Source: Bacteroidota bacterium
GTDB taxonomy: Bacteria > Bacteroidota > Bacteroidia > Chitinophagales > Chitinophagaceae
Direction of reading: 5' to 3'
NCBI GenBank assembly: GCA_013285855.1
Contig: JABDGW010000021.1
Location: 1-43,497, forward strand
Length of the DNA: 43,497 nt
Part shown: positions 9,108-17,804 of the stretch, in pieces
Layout of the letters: every line of letters begins with the position of its first letter
How positions within the stretch are numbered: the stretch's first letter is position 1
Notes under the pieces: model-generated
Database searches by the model: none
What the model saw: only the letters and a program-made list of their open reading frames with translations
What the model was told of the DNA's origin: nothing
Made by a program: the position numbers and the translations under genes

Positions 9108-9524
9108 TTATTCAAGTGTATGTGTACCTTCTTCATGTTTGGGCATAGGTTCTTTGCTGCGTTCTTTATGGTTTCTGTCCCATTCGTTTTTGTTGTTTTT
9201 AAAAGAATTTCCATCGCTGAGAAATGCAATAATAAACCATACAAACAAAAACAAGGGTACAACAATGGTCATTATCAGGTTTCTTATTTCATGTTTAAGA
9301 TGCATAAAATAACCAACAATGTAAAATGCTTTGGCAAGCATAAAAATTATAATTACGCCTTTAATAAAATGCCTTGCAAGATCGTTGACAACAGACATCA
9401 GCAGAAACCCCAGTGCCAGTTCAATAATGGTAAATACAGAAAGAATAATGGTTACTCTCCATATTTCTTTTTTTCCTCCGCCAGCATGTTGCTCTGCTGC
9501 TAGAGATTCTAAGGTATGATCCAT
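9108..9524 (-). CDS. Cytochrome c oxidase subunit IV family protein
   Basis: 138 residues with three membrane helices (about 23-45, 57-77, 84-105), a basic N-terminus and a charged, proline/glutamate-rich tail (NEWDRNHKERSKEPMPKHEEGTHTLE). Size, topology and position directly behind subunit III (13 bp gap) fit the prokaryotic subunit IV family (COX4_pro), a small non-catalytic subunit of caa3-type oxidases. The phrase ARHFIKGVIIIFMLAKAFYIVGYFMHLKHE is typical of the family. Cytoplasmic membrane. Confidence 0.88.
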   Translation of the reverse strand: MDHTLESLAAEQHAGGGKKEIWRVTIILSVFTIIELALGFLLMSVVNDLARHFIKGVIIIFMLAKAFYIVGYFMHLKHEIRNLIMTIVVPLFLFVWFIIAFLSDGNSFKNNKNEWDRNHKERSKEPMPKHEEGTHTLE

Positions 9525-9537
9525 CAGTGTTAATTAT

Positions 9538-10212
9538 TTAAATAAGATAAAAACAGGTAAATACAAATACCCAAACAAGGTCAACAAAATGCCAGTATAA
9601 GCCGGCTTTTTCAATCATAAGATAATGGCCTCTCCTGTCAAAGGTTCCCCTCAATACCATTATCAGCATAATAATATTTATTAGAACGCCCGAGAACACA
9701 TGAAAGCCATGAAAACCTGTTATAGTAAAAAAGAAATTAGTAAAATTTGTGGTACTGATACTTCCGTCTGAATTTGGAAAAGGATTTCTTCCCCACCATG
9801 CGCCTTCATTGTGCAGGTGCGTCCACTCCCATGCCTGGCAGCTTAAAAATGCAAGACCGCCAAGGATAGTTAATACAAGATATTTTGCAACACCTTTTCT
9901 GTTCATGCTGTGGCCTTCATGCACTGCAAGCACCATCGTTACAGAACTGATGATAAGTATAAACGTCATTAAACTTACAAATATTAAGGGTGCGTGTACG
10001 TTTCCGCCAAGAGGATAGGACCGGAAAACTTCGTTTGGATTAGGCCAGCCATTGGTGGCAAACCTTGTAGTACCATAAGCAATAAGAAAAGCGCCGAAAG
10101 TAAAAGCATCACTCATTAAAAAATACCACATCATCAATTTACCATACTCAACATTAAATGGGCTTCTTCCGCCCTTCCACATTCCGGTGGTTGTTGTAAC
10201 AGATGTATTCAT
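9538..10212 (-). CDS. Cytochrome c oxidase subunit III (first paralogue)
   Basis: 224 residues with about five to six membrane helices and the subunit III signatures WYFLMSDAFTFGAFLIAY near the N-terminus, GFHGFHVFSGVLINIIML near 165-182 and YWHFVDLVWVFVFTCFYL at the C-terminus. Subunit III stabilises the catalytic core of haem-copper oxidases in the cytoplasmic membrane. It follows a second, shorter subunit III gene after a 190-bp gap that contains a perfect -7 box, so it may have its own promoter as well as read-through. Downstream genes are subunit IV, SCO and DUF420. Confidence 0.93.
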   Translation of the reverse strand: MNTSVTTTTGMWKGGRSPFNVEYGKLMMWYFLMSDAFTFGAFLIAYGTTRFATNGWPNPNEVFRSYPLGGNVHAPLIFVSLMTFILIISSVTMVLAVHEGHSMNRKGVAKYLVLTILGGLAFLSCQAWEWTHLHNEGAWWGRNPFPNSDGSISTTNFTNFFFTITGFHGFHVFSGVLINIIMLIMVLRGTFDRRGHYLMIEKAGLYWHFVDLVWVFVFTCFYLI

Positions 10213-10235
10213 GTTAATGTAAACTTGTATGGCGA

Positions 10236-10243
10236 CAAAGGTA
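10236..10243 (-). promoter_or_regulatory. -7 box for the subunit III / IV / SCO / DUF420 unit
   Basis: Read on the minus strand this is TACCTTTG, a perfect match to the Bacteroidota TAnnTTTG element, 23 bp before the ATG at 10212. An AT-rich stretch lies at the -33 position but no clean TTTG. It suggests an internal promoter within the oxidase cluster. Confidence 0.5.
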
Positions 10244-10402
10244 TTGGCTAAGCTTTAAAAAAAATAAAAACGTTAATATTTTTTCAGGAGTATATTTTAT
10301 TTTTTTCTGTATCATAAAATTTTCAGAAGTAATATTCTCAATTTCTACCTCACAAAATTTGCTTTTGCGGCTCAATGGTTGTATAAAAATTCATGACTCT
10401 TT

Positions 10403-10975
10403 TTACAACCATTTTAAAAAAATAAAAAGATATATCCAGAGTATATCTACAAAATGCCAGTAAGTGCTTACAATTTCAACAGCAGTTACATTATAATTTT
10501 TTATTCTGCGGCTGTGTGCTTTAAAGAAAATTACAAGCAATGCAATTACGCCGCCTAAAACATGCAATGCATGCAAGCCAACAATAACACCAAGAAATGA
10601 GGCAGACGGATTGCTGCCGGCACCAAATACCTGCACGCCATGCTGATATAAATAATTAAAACCCGCGTATTGCAAAACTGCAAAAACAACACCCGAAATT
10701 GCCGTAATAGTTATAAGGCTGCGGTAACGTTTCATTTCTCTTGCTTTAAAAGACTTTAAAGCAAGGTGCATGGTAAGACTGCTGAATAAAATAATAATAG
10801 TAGAAACCCAAAATATTGGCGGCATATCAAACTGCAACCAGTTAGCGCCAGACTTGCGTACAATATATGCGCTTGTTAAACCGGCAAACATCATTACAAT
10901 ACTTCCCATTGCTACCCAAAGCGTAAATTTATGTGGATGAATTCTTTTGCGTTCATTACTGATTGTTGTTGACAT
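10403..10975 (-). CDS. Cytochrome c oxidase subunit III (second paralogue)
   Basis: 190 residues, five membrane helices. Family marks: HPHKFTLWVAMGSIVMMFAGLTSAYIV at the start, VGLHALHVLGGVIALLVIFF and STYWHFVDILWIYLFIFLKWL at the C-terminus. Bacteroidota oxidase operons usually carry two subunit III genes in tandem, of which the upstream one is the shorter, as here. In many such genomes the haem O synthase gene and subunits I and II precede it. Here the gene instead starts 123 bp from a divergent acetyltransferase, so those partners must be encoded elsewhere. Confidence 0.92.
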   Translation of the reverse strand: MSTTISNERKRIHPHKFTLWVAMGSIVMMFAGLTSAYIVRKSGANWLQFDMPPIFWVSTIIILFSSLTMHLALKSFKAREMKRYRSLITITAISGVVFAVLQYAGFNYLYQHGVQVFGAGSNPSASFLGVIVGLHALHVLGGVIALLVIFFKAHSRRIKNYNVTAVEIVSTYWHFVDILWIYLFIFLKWL

Positions 10976-11098
10976 TTTTAGTTCCTGATAATTAATTAAA
11001 TTGTAAATATTGAATGTAATAAGCGTGCAAATTTACAACGTATCGCATATTTCTGAACATTGTTGTACTAAAAACAAAAGATCGAAAATTATTAAAAA

Positions 11099-11617
11099 AT
11101 GAATGTGCAATCTTTCTTAATAACAAACCGGCTCTCTATAAAACCATTGACGGTAACCGATAGTAGCTTTATCCTTACACTAGTAAATACAGAAGGATGG
11201 ATTAAATTCATCGGAAACAGAAATATAACCTCTGAAGTGGAAGCCGGTGCTTACATCAAAAAAATTTTAGAGAATAAGAATATATCATATTGGGTAGTGA
11301 GTCTCAAGGAGAATGAAGATAAAATTGGAGTAATAACATACATTAAACGGGATTATTTGGAATATCATGATATTGGTTTTGCCTTCCTGCCAAATTTCTC
11401 TGGAAAAGGATATGCCTGGGAAGCCGCAAATGCTGTTTTAAATGAATTAATTCAAACACATAATATCTCACATATTCTTGCTACAACTGTTCCTGAGAAT
11501 ATGAGTTCAGTTAAGTTGCTTAAAAAACTCGGATTAGCGTATGAAAAAGAAATTGAAGTGGACAAAGAAAAATTACATGTGTATGGAGCTGCAACCGCTA
11601 AATTAACAACGCAATAA
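11099..11617 (+). CDS. GNAT family N-acetyltransferase (RimJ/RimL type)
   Basis: 172 residues with the full Acetyltransf_3 fold: TNRLSIKPLTVTDSSFILTLVNTEGW at the N-terminus, GVITYIKRDYLEYHDIGFAFLPNFSGKGYAWEAANAVL (acetyl-CoA binding motif A around 100-125), and the C-terminal ATTVPENMSSVKLLKKLGL. Members transfer acetyl from acetyl-CoA to an amine, often the N-terminus of a ribosomal protein or an antibiotic or metabolite. The substrate cannot be inferred here. It is divergent from the cox cluster and stands alone. Confidence 0.88.
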   Translation: MNVQSFLITNRLSIKPLTVTDSSFILTLVNTEGWIKFIGNRNITSEVEAGAYIKKILENKNISYWVVSLKENEDKIGVITYIKRDYLEYHDIGFAFLPNFSGKGYAWEAANAVLNELIQTHNISHILATTVPENMSSVKLLKKLGLAYEKEIEVDKEKLHVYGAATAKLTTQ

Positions 11618-11702
11618 AGTATTGAAAACGCAACATCAGCCTGCAAAAAACGTGGCTGAACTTTTCTTCACATCAACTTCTTTACTTTGCTTAAAAACGT
11701 GT

Positions 11703-12125
11703 ATGAAAAAAATAATTCTTATAGTTTGTTTATTAACTGCATATAATTTCTGCAAGGCACAAACCGATGATTCAACTGAGATACGCAATGCTATGAATAA
11801 ACAACTGAACGATTGGAATGATGGCAACATAGATGCTTTTATGCAAACATATTGGCAAGACGATAGTTTATTGTTTGTAAGCAACCCGCCAACTTATGGC
11901 TGGCAAACAACATTAAACTATTACAAACAAGCTTACCCTGATACAGCAACAATGGGCAAGCTTTCTTTTAATTTATTACAACTAAAACAACTCTCGCCTG
12001 AATATTATTTTGTAATGGGTTCATGGCATTTAAAAAGAACTGCCGGTGATGTGGGCGGATACTTCACTTTATTGTTCAGAAAAATAAATGGCAAATGGTT
12101 AATTATTGTTGATCATACAAGTTAA
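11703..12125 (+). CDS. Secreted SnoaL/DUF4440-like protein (NTF2 fold)
   Basis: 140 residues from the ATG at 11703, which begins a good signal peptide (MKKIILIVCLLTAYNFCKAQ). An upstream in-frame ATG at 11622 would put 27 non-signal residues in front and is rejected. The mature part matches the NTF2-like DUF4440/SnoaL pattern: IRNAMNKQLNDWNDGNIDAFMQTYWQDDSLLFV, then YGWQTTLNYYKQAYP, and a terminal FTLLFRKINGKWLIIVDHTS. Proteins of this type are small cone-shaped binding or catalytic folds of unknown substrate, exported in Bacteroidota. Confidence 0.82.
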   Translation: MKKIILIVCLLTAYNFCKAQTDDSTEIRNAMNKQLNDWNDGNIDAFMQTYWQDDSLLFVSNPPTYGWQTTLNYYKQAYPDTATMGKLSFNLLQLKQLSPEYYFVMGSWHLKRTAGDVGGYFTLLFRKINGKWLIIVDHTS

Positions 12126-12210
12126 ATGCTGATTCAAATTCATTAAATCATCTAAAAAATTTGTAATAAGATCAATTTTTATTTTTCTAACTTTCCTGAA
12201 ATATTGAACA

Positions 12211-13848
12211 ATGAAAACGGCAAAACTTTTCGCAATCTTGCTGTTGGTAATCTTCGCATGGAATTGTTCAGATAAAAAAAAATCAGAATCAAAACCAGTT
12301 GCAGGCCTATTTGAAAACCTTGGCAATCTCCATCACCCGGTAACTACCAACAGTGACACAGCACAAAAATTTTTCAACCAGGGCTTAACCCTTATCTATG
12401 GTTTTAATCATGAAGAAGCTGTACGTTCATTTCAGCAGGCAGTAAAGCTTGATTCAACTATGGCGATGGCTTATTGGGGAATTGCTTATTGCTATGGTTC
12501 CAATTATAATTGGCCTGCAGATATGAATGCAACACGTAAAGCGTACGAGGCAATTCAAAAAGCGCAATCGCTCAGTGCGCACGTATCACAAAAAGAAAAA
12601 GATTATATCAACACACTTGCTATCCGCTATACAAACGATACAACAGCCAATCTTCCCGCTCTTGAAAAAAAATACAGTGCAGCCATGAAAGTGTTGAGCG
12701 AAAAATATCCTGATGATCTTGATGCAAAAACTTTGTATGCAGAAAGCATGATGAACCTGCATGCCTGGGAATTATGGACAAAAGACGGCAAGCCAAATGA
12801 AAATACACCGGATATAATAAAAGCTTTGGAAGAAGTGCTTGCAGTTGATTCAAACCATATTGGTGCGAATCATTATTATATACATACAATGGAAGCTTCA
12901 CCACATCCCGAAAAAGCTTTGGCAAGTGCAAGACGTTTGGCAACTCTGGTTCCCAATGCCGGTCATCTTGTGCACATGCCTGCACATATTTATATGCGTA
13001 CCGGAAATTATGCTATGGCAGACCATGCAAACGCAGTTGCTGCAAATGTTGATTCATCGTACATAGCAGCCACTCATATTGAAGGCATTTATCCTATGTT
13101 GTATTACACGCACAACCTTCATTTTTTAACCATTGCGCGTTATTTTGAAGGCAGGTATGCAGTAGCAAAACAATCGCTTGACGTATGTGAAAAACAAATA
13201 CCAGCGGATATGGTACACCAGATGCCGATGATACAATTTATAACTGCAGCGCCAATGCAATTAATGGTTGGTTCAGAAAGCTGGGATGAAATTTTGAATT
13301 CGCCAAAGCCGGATTCATTAATGAATATTACGTTGGCAATGTGGTATTGGGCAAGGGGGCTTGCTTATCTTGAAAAAAACGATGCGAAAAATGCATTAAA
13401 TGAACAAAAACATTTTAAGGATGTAATACATTCAATTCCTGCAAACCAGGCTTATGGATTAAGCATGGCAAAAGATATTTCTGCAATTGCTGATGCAGTT
13501 TTATCTGCAAAAATCAGTGAGCAAAAAAAGGATTTCAAATCAGCTGAAAATTTTTATAAACAAGCCGCAGCAACAGAACAGCAATTGCATTATGATGAAC
13601 CGCCCGATTGGTTTTTGCCAACGTACAATATGCTGGGCGGATTTTATTTGCGTAATAATAAATATGCAGATGCCGAGGCTGCTTTTCGCAGTGCATTGAA
13701 GCAATATCCAAATAACGGCAGGGCTTTATTTGGATTGGCAGAATCTTTAAAAGGGCAAAACAAAACTGATGAAGCGCAAAAAACCCAAACAGCATTTAAA
13801 GAAGCCTGGAAAAATGCAGATAAGGAGCTTACCATTCAGGATTTATAA
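12211..13848 (+). CDS. TPR-repeat lipoprotein
   Basis: 545 residues. The N-terminus (MKTAKLFAILLLVIFAWNCSDKKKSES) looks like a lipoprotein signal with Cys19 as the likely lipid attachment site, though the lipobox is weak. Tetratricopeptide motifs follow: AQKFFNQGLTLIYGFNHEEAVRSFQQAVKLD (about 50-80), a second block near 435-455, and ADAEAAFRSALKQYPNNGRALFGLAESLKGQ near 490-520. The middle contains repeated histidines (HYYIHTME, HLVHMPAHIYMRTG), a conserved feature of this Bacteroidota and proteobacterial TPR family. The role is unknown, probably as a periplasmic or outer-membrane scaffold. It appears monocistronic. Confidence 0.78.
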   Translation: MKTAKLFAILLLVIFAWNCSDKKKSESKPVAGLFENLGNLHHPVTTNSDTAQKFFNQGLTLIYGFNHEEAVRSFQQAVKLDSTMAMAYWGIAYCYGSNYNWPADMNATRKAYEAIQKAQSLSAHVSQKEKDYINTLAIRYTNDTTANLPALEKKYSAAMKVLSEKYPDDLDAKTLYAESMMNLHAWELWTKDGKPNENTPDIIKALEEVLAVDSNHIGANHYYIHTMEASPHPEKALASARRLATLVPNAGHLVHMPAHIYMRTGNYAMADHANAVAANVDSSYIAATHIEGIYPMLYYTHNLHFLTIARYFEGRYAVAKQSLDVCEKQIPADMVHQMPMIQFITAAPMQLMVGSESWDEILNSPKPDSLMNITLAMWYWARGLAYLEKNDAKNALNEQKHFKDVIHSIPANQAYGLSMAKDISAIADAVLSAKISEQKKDFKSAENFYKQAAATEQQLHYDEPPDWFLPTYNMLGGFYLRNNKYADAEAAFRSALKQYPNNGRALFGLAESLKGQNKTDEAQKTQTAFKEAWKNADKELTIQDL

Positions 13849-13947
13849 TTGATTTTATTTACAGGCTTATTAAAAATTATAATATCGATAATAATTGTAT
13901 CGCTGGCCAATGTCAAATGCAGGTGCTATATCCAAACTAACAAATGT

Positions 13948-13955
13948 TATCTTTG
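13948..13955 (+). promoter_or_regulatory. -7 box for the thiolase gene
   Basis: TATCTTTG is a perfect TAnnTTTG element ending 18 bp before the ATG at 13974, giving a leader of about 12 nt. A -33 TTTG is not evident. Confidence 0.5.
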
Positions 13956-13973
13956 CCGTTTTAAAATTATTTC

Positions 13974-15161
13974 ATGAATAAAAAAACGGTTTATATAGTT
14001 TCAGCAGTAAGAACACCCATTGGTAGCTTTGGCGGCGCATTAAAAGATTTTTCAGCAACACAATTGGGTGCAATCGCTATAAAATCAGCGGTGGAAAAAG
14101 CAGGTTTAAAACCAAACCAAATTCAGGAAGTTCTAATGGGCTGTGTACTGCAGGCAAATCTTGGACAAGCGCCTGCAAGGCAGGCATCAATGTTAGCAGG
14201 TTTGCCTGATAATGTTATTGCTACTACCATAAACAAAGTATGTGCAAGCGGTATGAAGGCTATTGCTCAGGCAGCTCAAAGTATAATGTTAGGTGATGGC
14301 GATATAATTGTCGCTGGCGGTATGGAGAGCATGAGCAATGTGCCTTATTATTCTCCCAAATTAAGATGGGGAAATAAATATGGAGATGTTGTATTGATTG
14401 ATGGTCTTGCAAAAGATGGCCTTACAGATGTGTATAATAATTACGCGATGGGCAACGCAGCAGAGCTTTGCGCAAAAGAATGCAATATAAGCCGTGAAGC
14501 GCAGGATGAATTTGCTATCGAAAGTTATAAGCGCAGCCAGCAGGCATGGAATGAAGGAAAATTTGAAAATGAAATTGTACCGGTACAAATTCCGCAGCGC
14601 AAAGGCGAAGCTTTACAATTTACAAAAGATGAAGAGCCATTTAATGTAAAGTTTGATAAGATCGCTGGGTTAAAACCAGTGTTTCAAAAAGAAGGAACAG
14701 TAACCGCGGCCAATGCAAGTACCATGAATGATGGTGCGGCAGCATTGGTTTTAATGAGCAGAGAAAAAGCGGAAGAATTAAACATAAAACCCTTGGCAAT
14801 AATAAGAAGTTATGCCGATGCTGAGCAGGCGCCGGAATGGTTTACTACAACGCCGTCTCTTGCAGTTCCGAAAGCAATTGAAAAGGCCGGTATGAAAATT
14901 ACCGACATAGATTTTTTTGAATTGAATGAAGCTTTTTCTGTTGTGGGCATTGCGAATATTCAGAAGATGGGATTAGATGCTTCAAAGGTAAATGTGAATG
15001 GCGGCGCTGTTTCAATAGGCCACCCTCTCGGATGTAGCGGCGCAAGAATAATTGTAACCTTAATAAATGTGCTTAAACAAAATAATGCAAAGCTTGGCGC
15101 TGCGGGAATATGCAATGGCGGCGGCGGTGCAAGTGCAATAATAATTGAGAATGTGAATTAG
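13974..15161 (+). CDS. Acetyl-CoA C-acetyltransferase (thiolase)
   Basis: 395 residues, full length for the thiolase family. Catalytic residues are visible: nucleophilic Cys90 in NKVCASGMKA, His350 in AVSIGHPLGCSGAR and Cys380 in GICNGGGGASA; GGMESMSNVPYYSP is another signature. The enzyme condenses two acetyl-CoA to acetoacetyl-CoA, or cleaves 3-ketoacyl-CoA, in the cytoplasm. The length and SNVPYY motif favour the acetoacetyl-CoA (AtoB/PhaA) group over the FadA group, but the direction used in this cell cannot be told. No other fatty-acid gene is adjacent, and it ends 35 bp from the convergent MerR gene. Confidence 0.93.
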   Translation: MNKKTVYIVSAVRTPIGSFGGALKDFSATQLGAIAIKSAVEKAGLKPNQIQEVLMGCVLQANLGQAPARQASMLAGLPDNVIATTINKVCASGMKAIAQAAQSIMLGDGDIIVAGGMESMSNVPYYSPKLRWGNKYGDVVLIDGLAKDGLTDVYNNYAMGNAAELCAKECNISREAQDEFAIESYKRSQQAWNEGKFENEIVPVQIPQRKGEALQFTKDEEPFNVKFDKIAGLKPVFQKEGTVTAANASTMNDGAAALVLMSREKAEELNIKPLAIIRSYADAEQAPEWFTTTPSLAVPKAIEKAGMKITDIDFFELNEAFSVVGIANIQKMGLDASKVNVNGGAVSIGHPLGCSGARIIVTLINVLKQNNAKLGAAGICNGGGGASAIIIENVN

Positions 15162-15196
15162 TGAAACGTGAATAAAAAGAGTTTGACGTTTGGCGA

Positions 15197-16072
15197 TTAA
15201 TGGGTCACACTTCTTCCAAATGCAACCATTTCATCCAGTGAATGGAGCAATTTTAAATTTTCTGATTTTACAGTAACGGCATTGGTAAGTTTGCCTGACA
15301 TAACTATCTTTTGATCATTATATCGTTGCAACAATTGCTGTACATAATCATCAATGCTGTTATGCGTGAGGTTTGTAATAACATGAAAATACAGGATACA
15401 TTTTTTATTCAGCCTGATGAATGCATCTAAAACCTCAAAGTTTGTATTGGTTCCCAAATAACAAATATTCCTGTTATTTTTCTTAAACATGTAATACATA
15501 AATAGTAAAGGTATTTCATGATATTCCTGCAGCGGGGTAAATAATATCAGCACAGGCTGCGTACTTTTAAAAGATAAAGGCAGCTTATCAATTTCATTTA
15601 TTAATTTTTTCACGATGATATTACTTGCAAATCTTTCCTGTGCAGGCAAGGCTTCATTGTTCATCCACAGCATTCCAATTTTTTCAAAATAAGGATATAC
15701 AACTTTTACCATACATTCTTCAAGCCCGAAAGCTGTGATGGCTTTTTGCAAGGTTGTATGCAGCAATATTTCATCAAGGTCAATTGTTGCCTCAATAAGT
15801 ATTTTAATTAAACTATCTTCTGCAAGCGCGGTTTTTGTTTCATAAGCATTTAGCCCATTGGTTTTCATAGCTGCAATTGCAGAGATTTTATAACCATTGT
15901 TATACAGGTGCGTTATGCGCAAAACCTGTTTCAGATCATCATTATCAAAAAAACGGTGTTTGCTTGCTTTTCTTTTAGGGGTAATAATACCATAGCGCTT
16001 TTCCCAAATGCGTAAAGTATGCGCTTTTATGCCGCTTAAGTTTTCAATATCCTTGATTGTGAAATAGTTCAT
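15197..16072 (-). CDS. MerR-family regulator with B12-binding-like domain
   Basis: 291 residues. Residues 1-70 are a MerR winged helix (YFTIKDIENLSGIKAHTLRIWEKRYG, then KHRFFDNDDLKQVLRI). About 85-165 is a four-helix cap domain and 170-290 a Rossmann-like B12-binding domain (VLILFTPLQEYHEIPLLFMYYMFKK). This is the CarH/LitR architecture, in which adenosylcobalamin turns DNA binding into a light switch. Motifs are partly altered: the cap Trp136 is kept, but the W-x9-EH pair reads E146-R147, and the cobalt-ligand motif reads EYHEIP with His185 kept but the usual Gly replaced by Pro. Cobalamin binding is therefore uncertain. No carotenoid or photolyase gene is nearby. It is convergent with the thiolase. 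Confidence 0.85.
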   Translation of the reverse strand: MNYFTIKDIENLSGIKAHTLRIWEKRYGIITPKRKASKHRFFDNDDLKQVLRITHLYNNGYKISAIAAMKTNGLNAYETKTALAEDSLIKILIEATIDLDEILLHTTLQKAITAFGLEECMVKVVYPYFEKIGMLWMNNEALPAQERFASNIIVKKLINEIDKLPLSFKSTQPVLILFTPLQEYHEIPLLFMYYMFKKNNRNICYLGTNTNFEVLDAFIRLNKKCILYFHVITNLTHNSIDDYVQQLLQRYNDQKIVMSGKLTNAVTVKSENLKLLHSLDEMVAFGRSVTH

Positions 16073-16197
16073 TTTACTATAGCAAAACTTTATTTAATAA
16101 CATCAATCTCTAAAAATAGTTCTCGGGTTCTTTAAATCAGTTAAACATATTTAAGAAAACTTTACTTCGATTAATTACGCAGGCTTGATTAGATTAT

Positions 16198-16205
16198 TAC
16201 TTTTG
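16198..16205 (+). promoter_or_regulatory. -7 box for signal peptidase I
   Basis: TACTTTTG fits TAnnTTTG exactly and ends 19 bp before the ATG at 16225. It sits in the gap divergent from the MerR gene; no clear -33 element is seen. Confidence 0.45.
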
Positions 16206-16224
16206 TTACGCTTAAAAACAAATT

Positions 16225-17745
16225 ATGGGATGGATAATTTTTATTCTCGCAACTATTGGATGGCATATTGGTATTTATGGCATGTTTAAAAAAGCAGGTA
16301 TTGAACCATGGAAAGCTTTTATACCTTTTTACAATACATGGTGCATTGTTGAAAAAACCGGTTTGAAAAAAGTGTGGTTCTGGTTGCAATTTATTCCAAT
16401 TGCAGGGCAGTTTATTACCATTTGGATAATTATAATTTTTGTAATGCATTTCGGGCAATTTACATTTCTGCAGCATGCCGCTGTTGTATTTGTTCCCTTT
16501 ATTTATTTGCCTTATGTTGGTTTTTCTAAAGATATAAGATGGGGCGGTAAAGACGTGATGAGGCACTATAAAAAATCTGCTTCGCGGGAATGGGTTGATG
16601 CTGCAGTATTTGCAGTTGTTGCCGCTACCCTTATCCGAACATTTATTTTTGAAGCGTACACCATTCCAACGGAAAGTATGGAGAAAACTTTGCTTATAAA
16701 CGATTTTTTGTTTGTAAGTAAAATGAGTTATGGCGCAAGGCTGCCGTCAACACCAATAAGTTTTCCGTTTGTGCATAACACTATGCCACTATCGCCTACA
16801 ACGCCTTCTTATCTTACCTGGGTACAATTGCCTTATAAAAGATTGCCAGGCTATACAAGTATAAAAAGAAATGATGTAGTAGTATTTAATGTGCCGGCGG
16901 CAGATACTATAATTAACGATGTGAATCATGGCAGTAAAGAATTATATTATGACGTGCTGCGCATTGAATTCAATGGCGACCGCGATGCTTTAAAAGCAAC
17001 GTACCCGATTCTGGTGCATCCATACGATAAAACGGATAACTATATAAAACGGTGCGTAGGAATGCCCGGCGATAAAATACAGGTGAAGGCGGGAATATTA
17101 TATGTGAATGATCAGCCTGCCTACGTATCGCCATCATCACAAATAGATTACAATGTGCCGGCAAATGGCAAGCCTATTTCATCTGCATACTTAAATGAAC
17201 AATTAAATATAAATGTAAGTGATGGCTTGTCTGATCTGCAGCCTGACAGCGGCTGTATTGTTATAAATATGACACCCGGAGAAAAAGAAAAAGTTGATAA
17301 GTTCCTGAATGTAAAAAGCACAATAGCTTTATACCGGATTACCGGAAATATTAATAATGATATTTCACAACATACATTTCCTTATGACAGCGTTTCCAAT
17401 AATTGGTCAAGAGATTTTTTTGGGCCGATAACTGTTCCAAAAAAAGGCGCAACCATTACATTATCGCCGGAAAATTTTGCCTTATATCAACGTGCTATTA
17501 CAACTTATGAGCATAATACGCTGGAAGAAAATAATGGTTCATACATAATTAACGGTAAACCTTCAAATACTTACACTTTCAAATACAATTATTACTGGAT
17601 GATGGGCGATAACCGCCATAGAAGCCAGGACAGCCGCTTTTGGGGTTTTGTTCCTGAAACACATATTGTAGGTAAAGCTTCGCTTATATGGTTTAGCTGG
17701 AACAGCGGCCCGAGATGGAGCCGTATATTTCAAAGCATCCAGTAA
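16225..17745 (+). CDS. lepB: Signal peptidase I
   Basis: 506 residues, much longer than the E. coli enzyme (324) but typical of Bacteroidota LepB. The first 100 residues carry three membrane helices in a DUF5684-like segment (WIIFILATIGWHIGIYGMFKKAG, then FIPFYNTWCIVEKTG). Another helix is at about 128-148. The S26 catalytic domain follows: nucleophile Ser151 in IPTESMEKTL and general base Lys275 in DNYIKRCVGMPGD, then the MMGDNRHRSQDSRFWGFVP box. A large insertion lies between the two catalytic motifs (about 180-260). It removes signal peptides from exported preproteins at the outer face of the cytoplasmic membrane. A strong hairpin terminator follows. Confidence 0.95.
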   Translation: MGWIIFILATIGWHIGIYGMFKKAGIEPWKAFIPFYNTWCIVEKTGLKKVWFWLQFIPIAGQFITIWIIIIFVMHFGQFTFLQHAAVVFVPFIYLPYVGFSKDIRWGGKDVMRHYKKSASREWVDAAVFAVVAATLIRTFIFEAYTIPTESMEKTLLINDFLFVSKMSYGARLPSTPISFPFVHNTMPLSPTTPSYLTWVQLPYKRLPGYTSIKRNDVVVFNVPAADTIINDVNHGSKELYYDVLRIEFNGDRDALKATYPILVHPYDKTDNYIKRCVGMPGDKIQVKAGILYVNDQPAYVSPSSQIDYNVPANGKPISSAYLNEQLNINVSDGLSDLQPDSGCIVINMTPGEKEKVDKFLNVKSTIALYRITGNINNDISQHTFPYDSVSNNWSRDFFGPITVPKKGATITLSPENFALYQRAITTYEHNTLEENNGSYIINGKPSNTYTFKYNYYWMMGDNRHRSQDSRFWGFVPETHIVGKASLIWFSWNSGPRWSRIFQSIQ

Positions 17746-17762
17746 TTTTTGAATTAAATAAA

Positions 17763-17804
17763 AAAATTGCAAAGAACACTTAGGGGTAAATTCTTTGCAA
17801 TTTT
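17763..17804. terminator. Bidirectional hairpin terminator after lepB
   Basis: AAAATTGCAAAGAA (17763-17776) and TTCTTTGCAATTTT (17791-17804) form a perfect 14-bp stem around a 14-nt loop, 18 bp after the lepB stop. The arms begin with A and end with T runs, so it could act in both directions. Confidence 0.7.
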
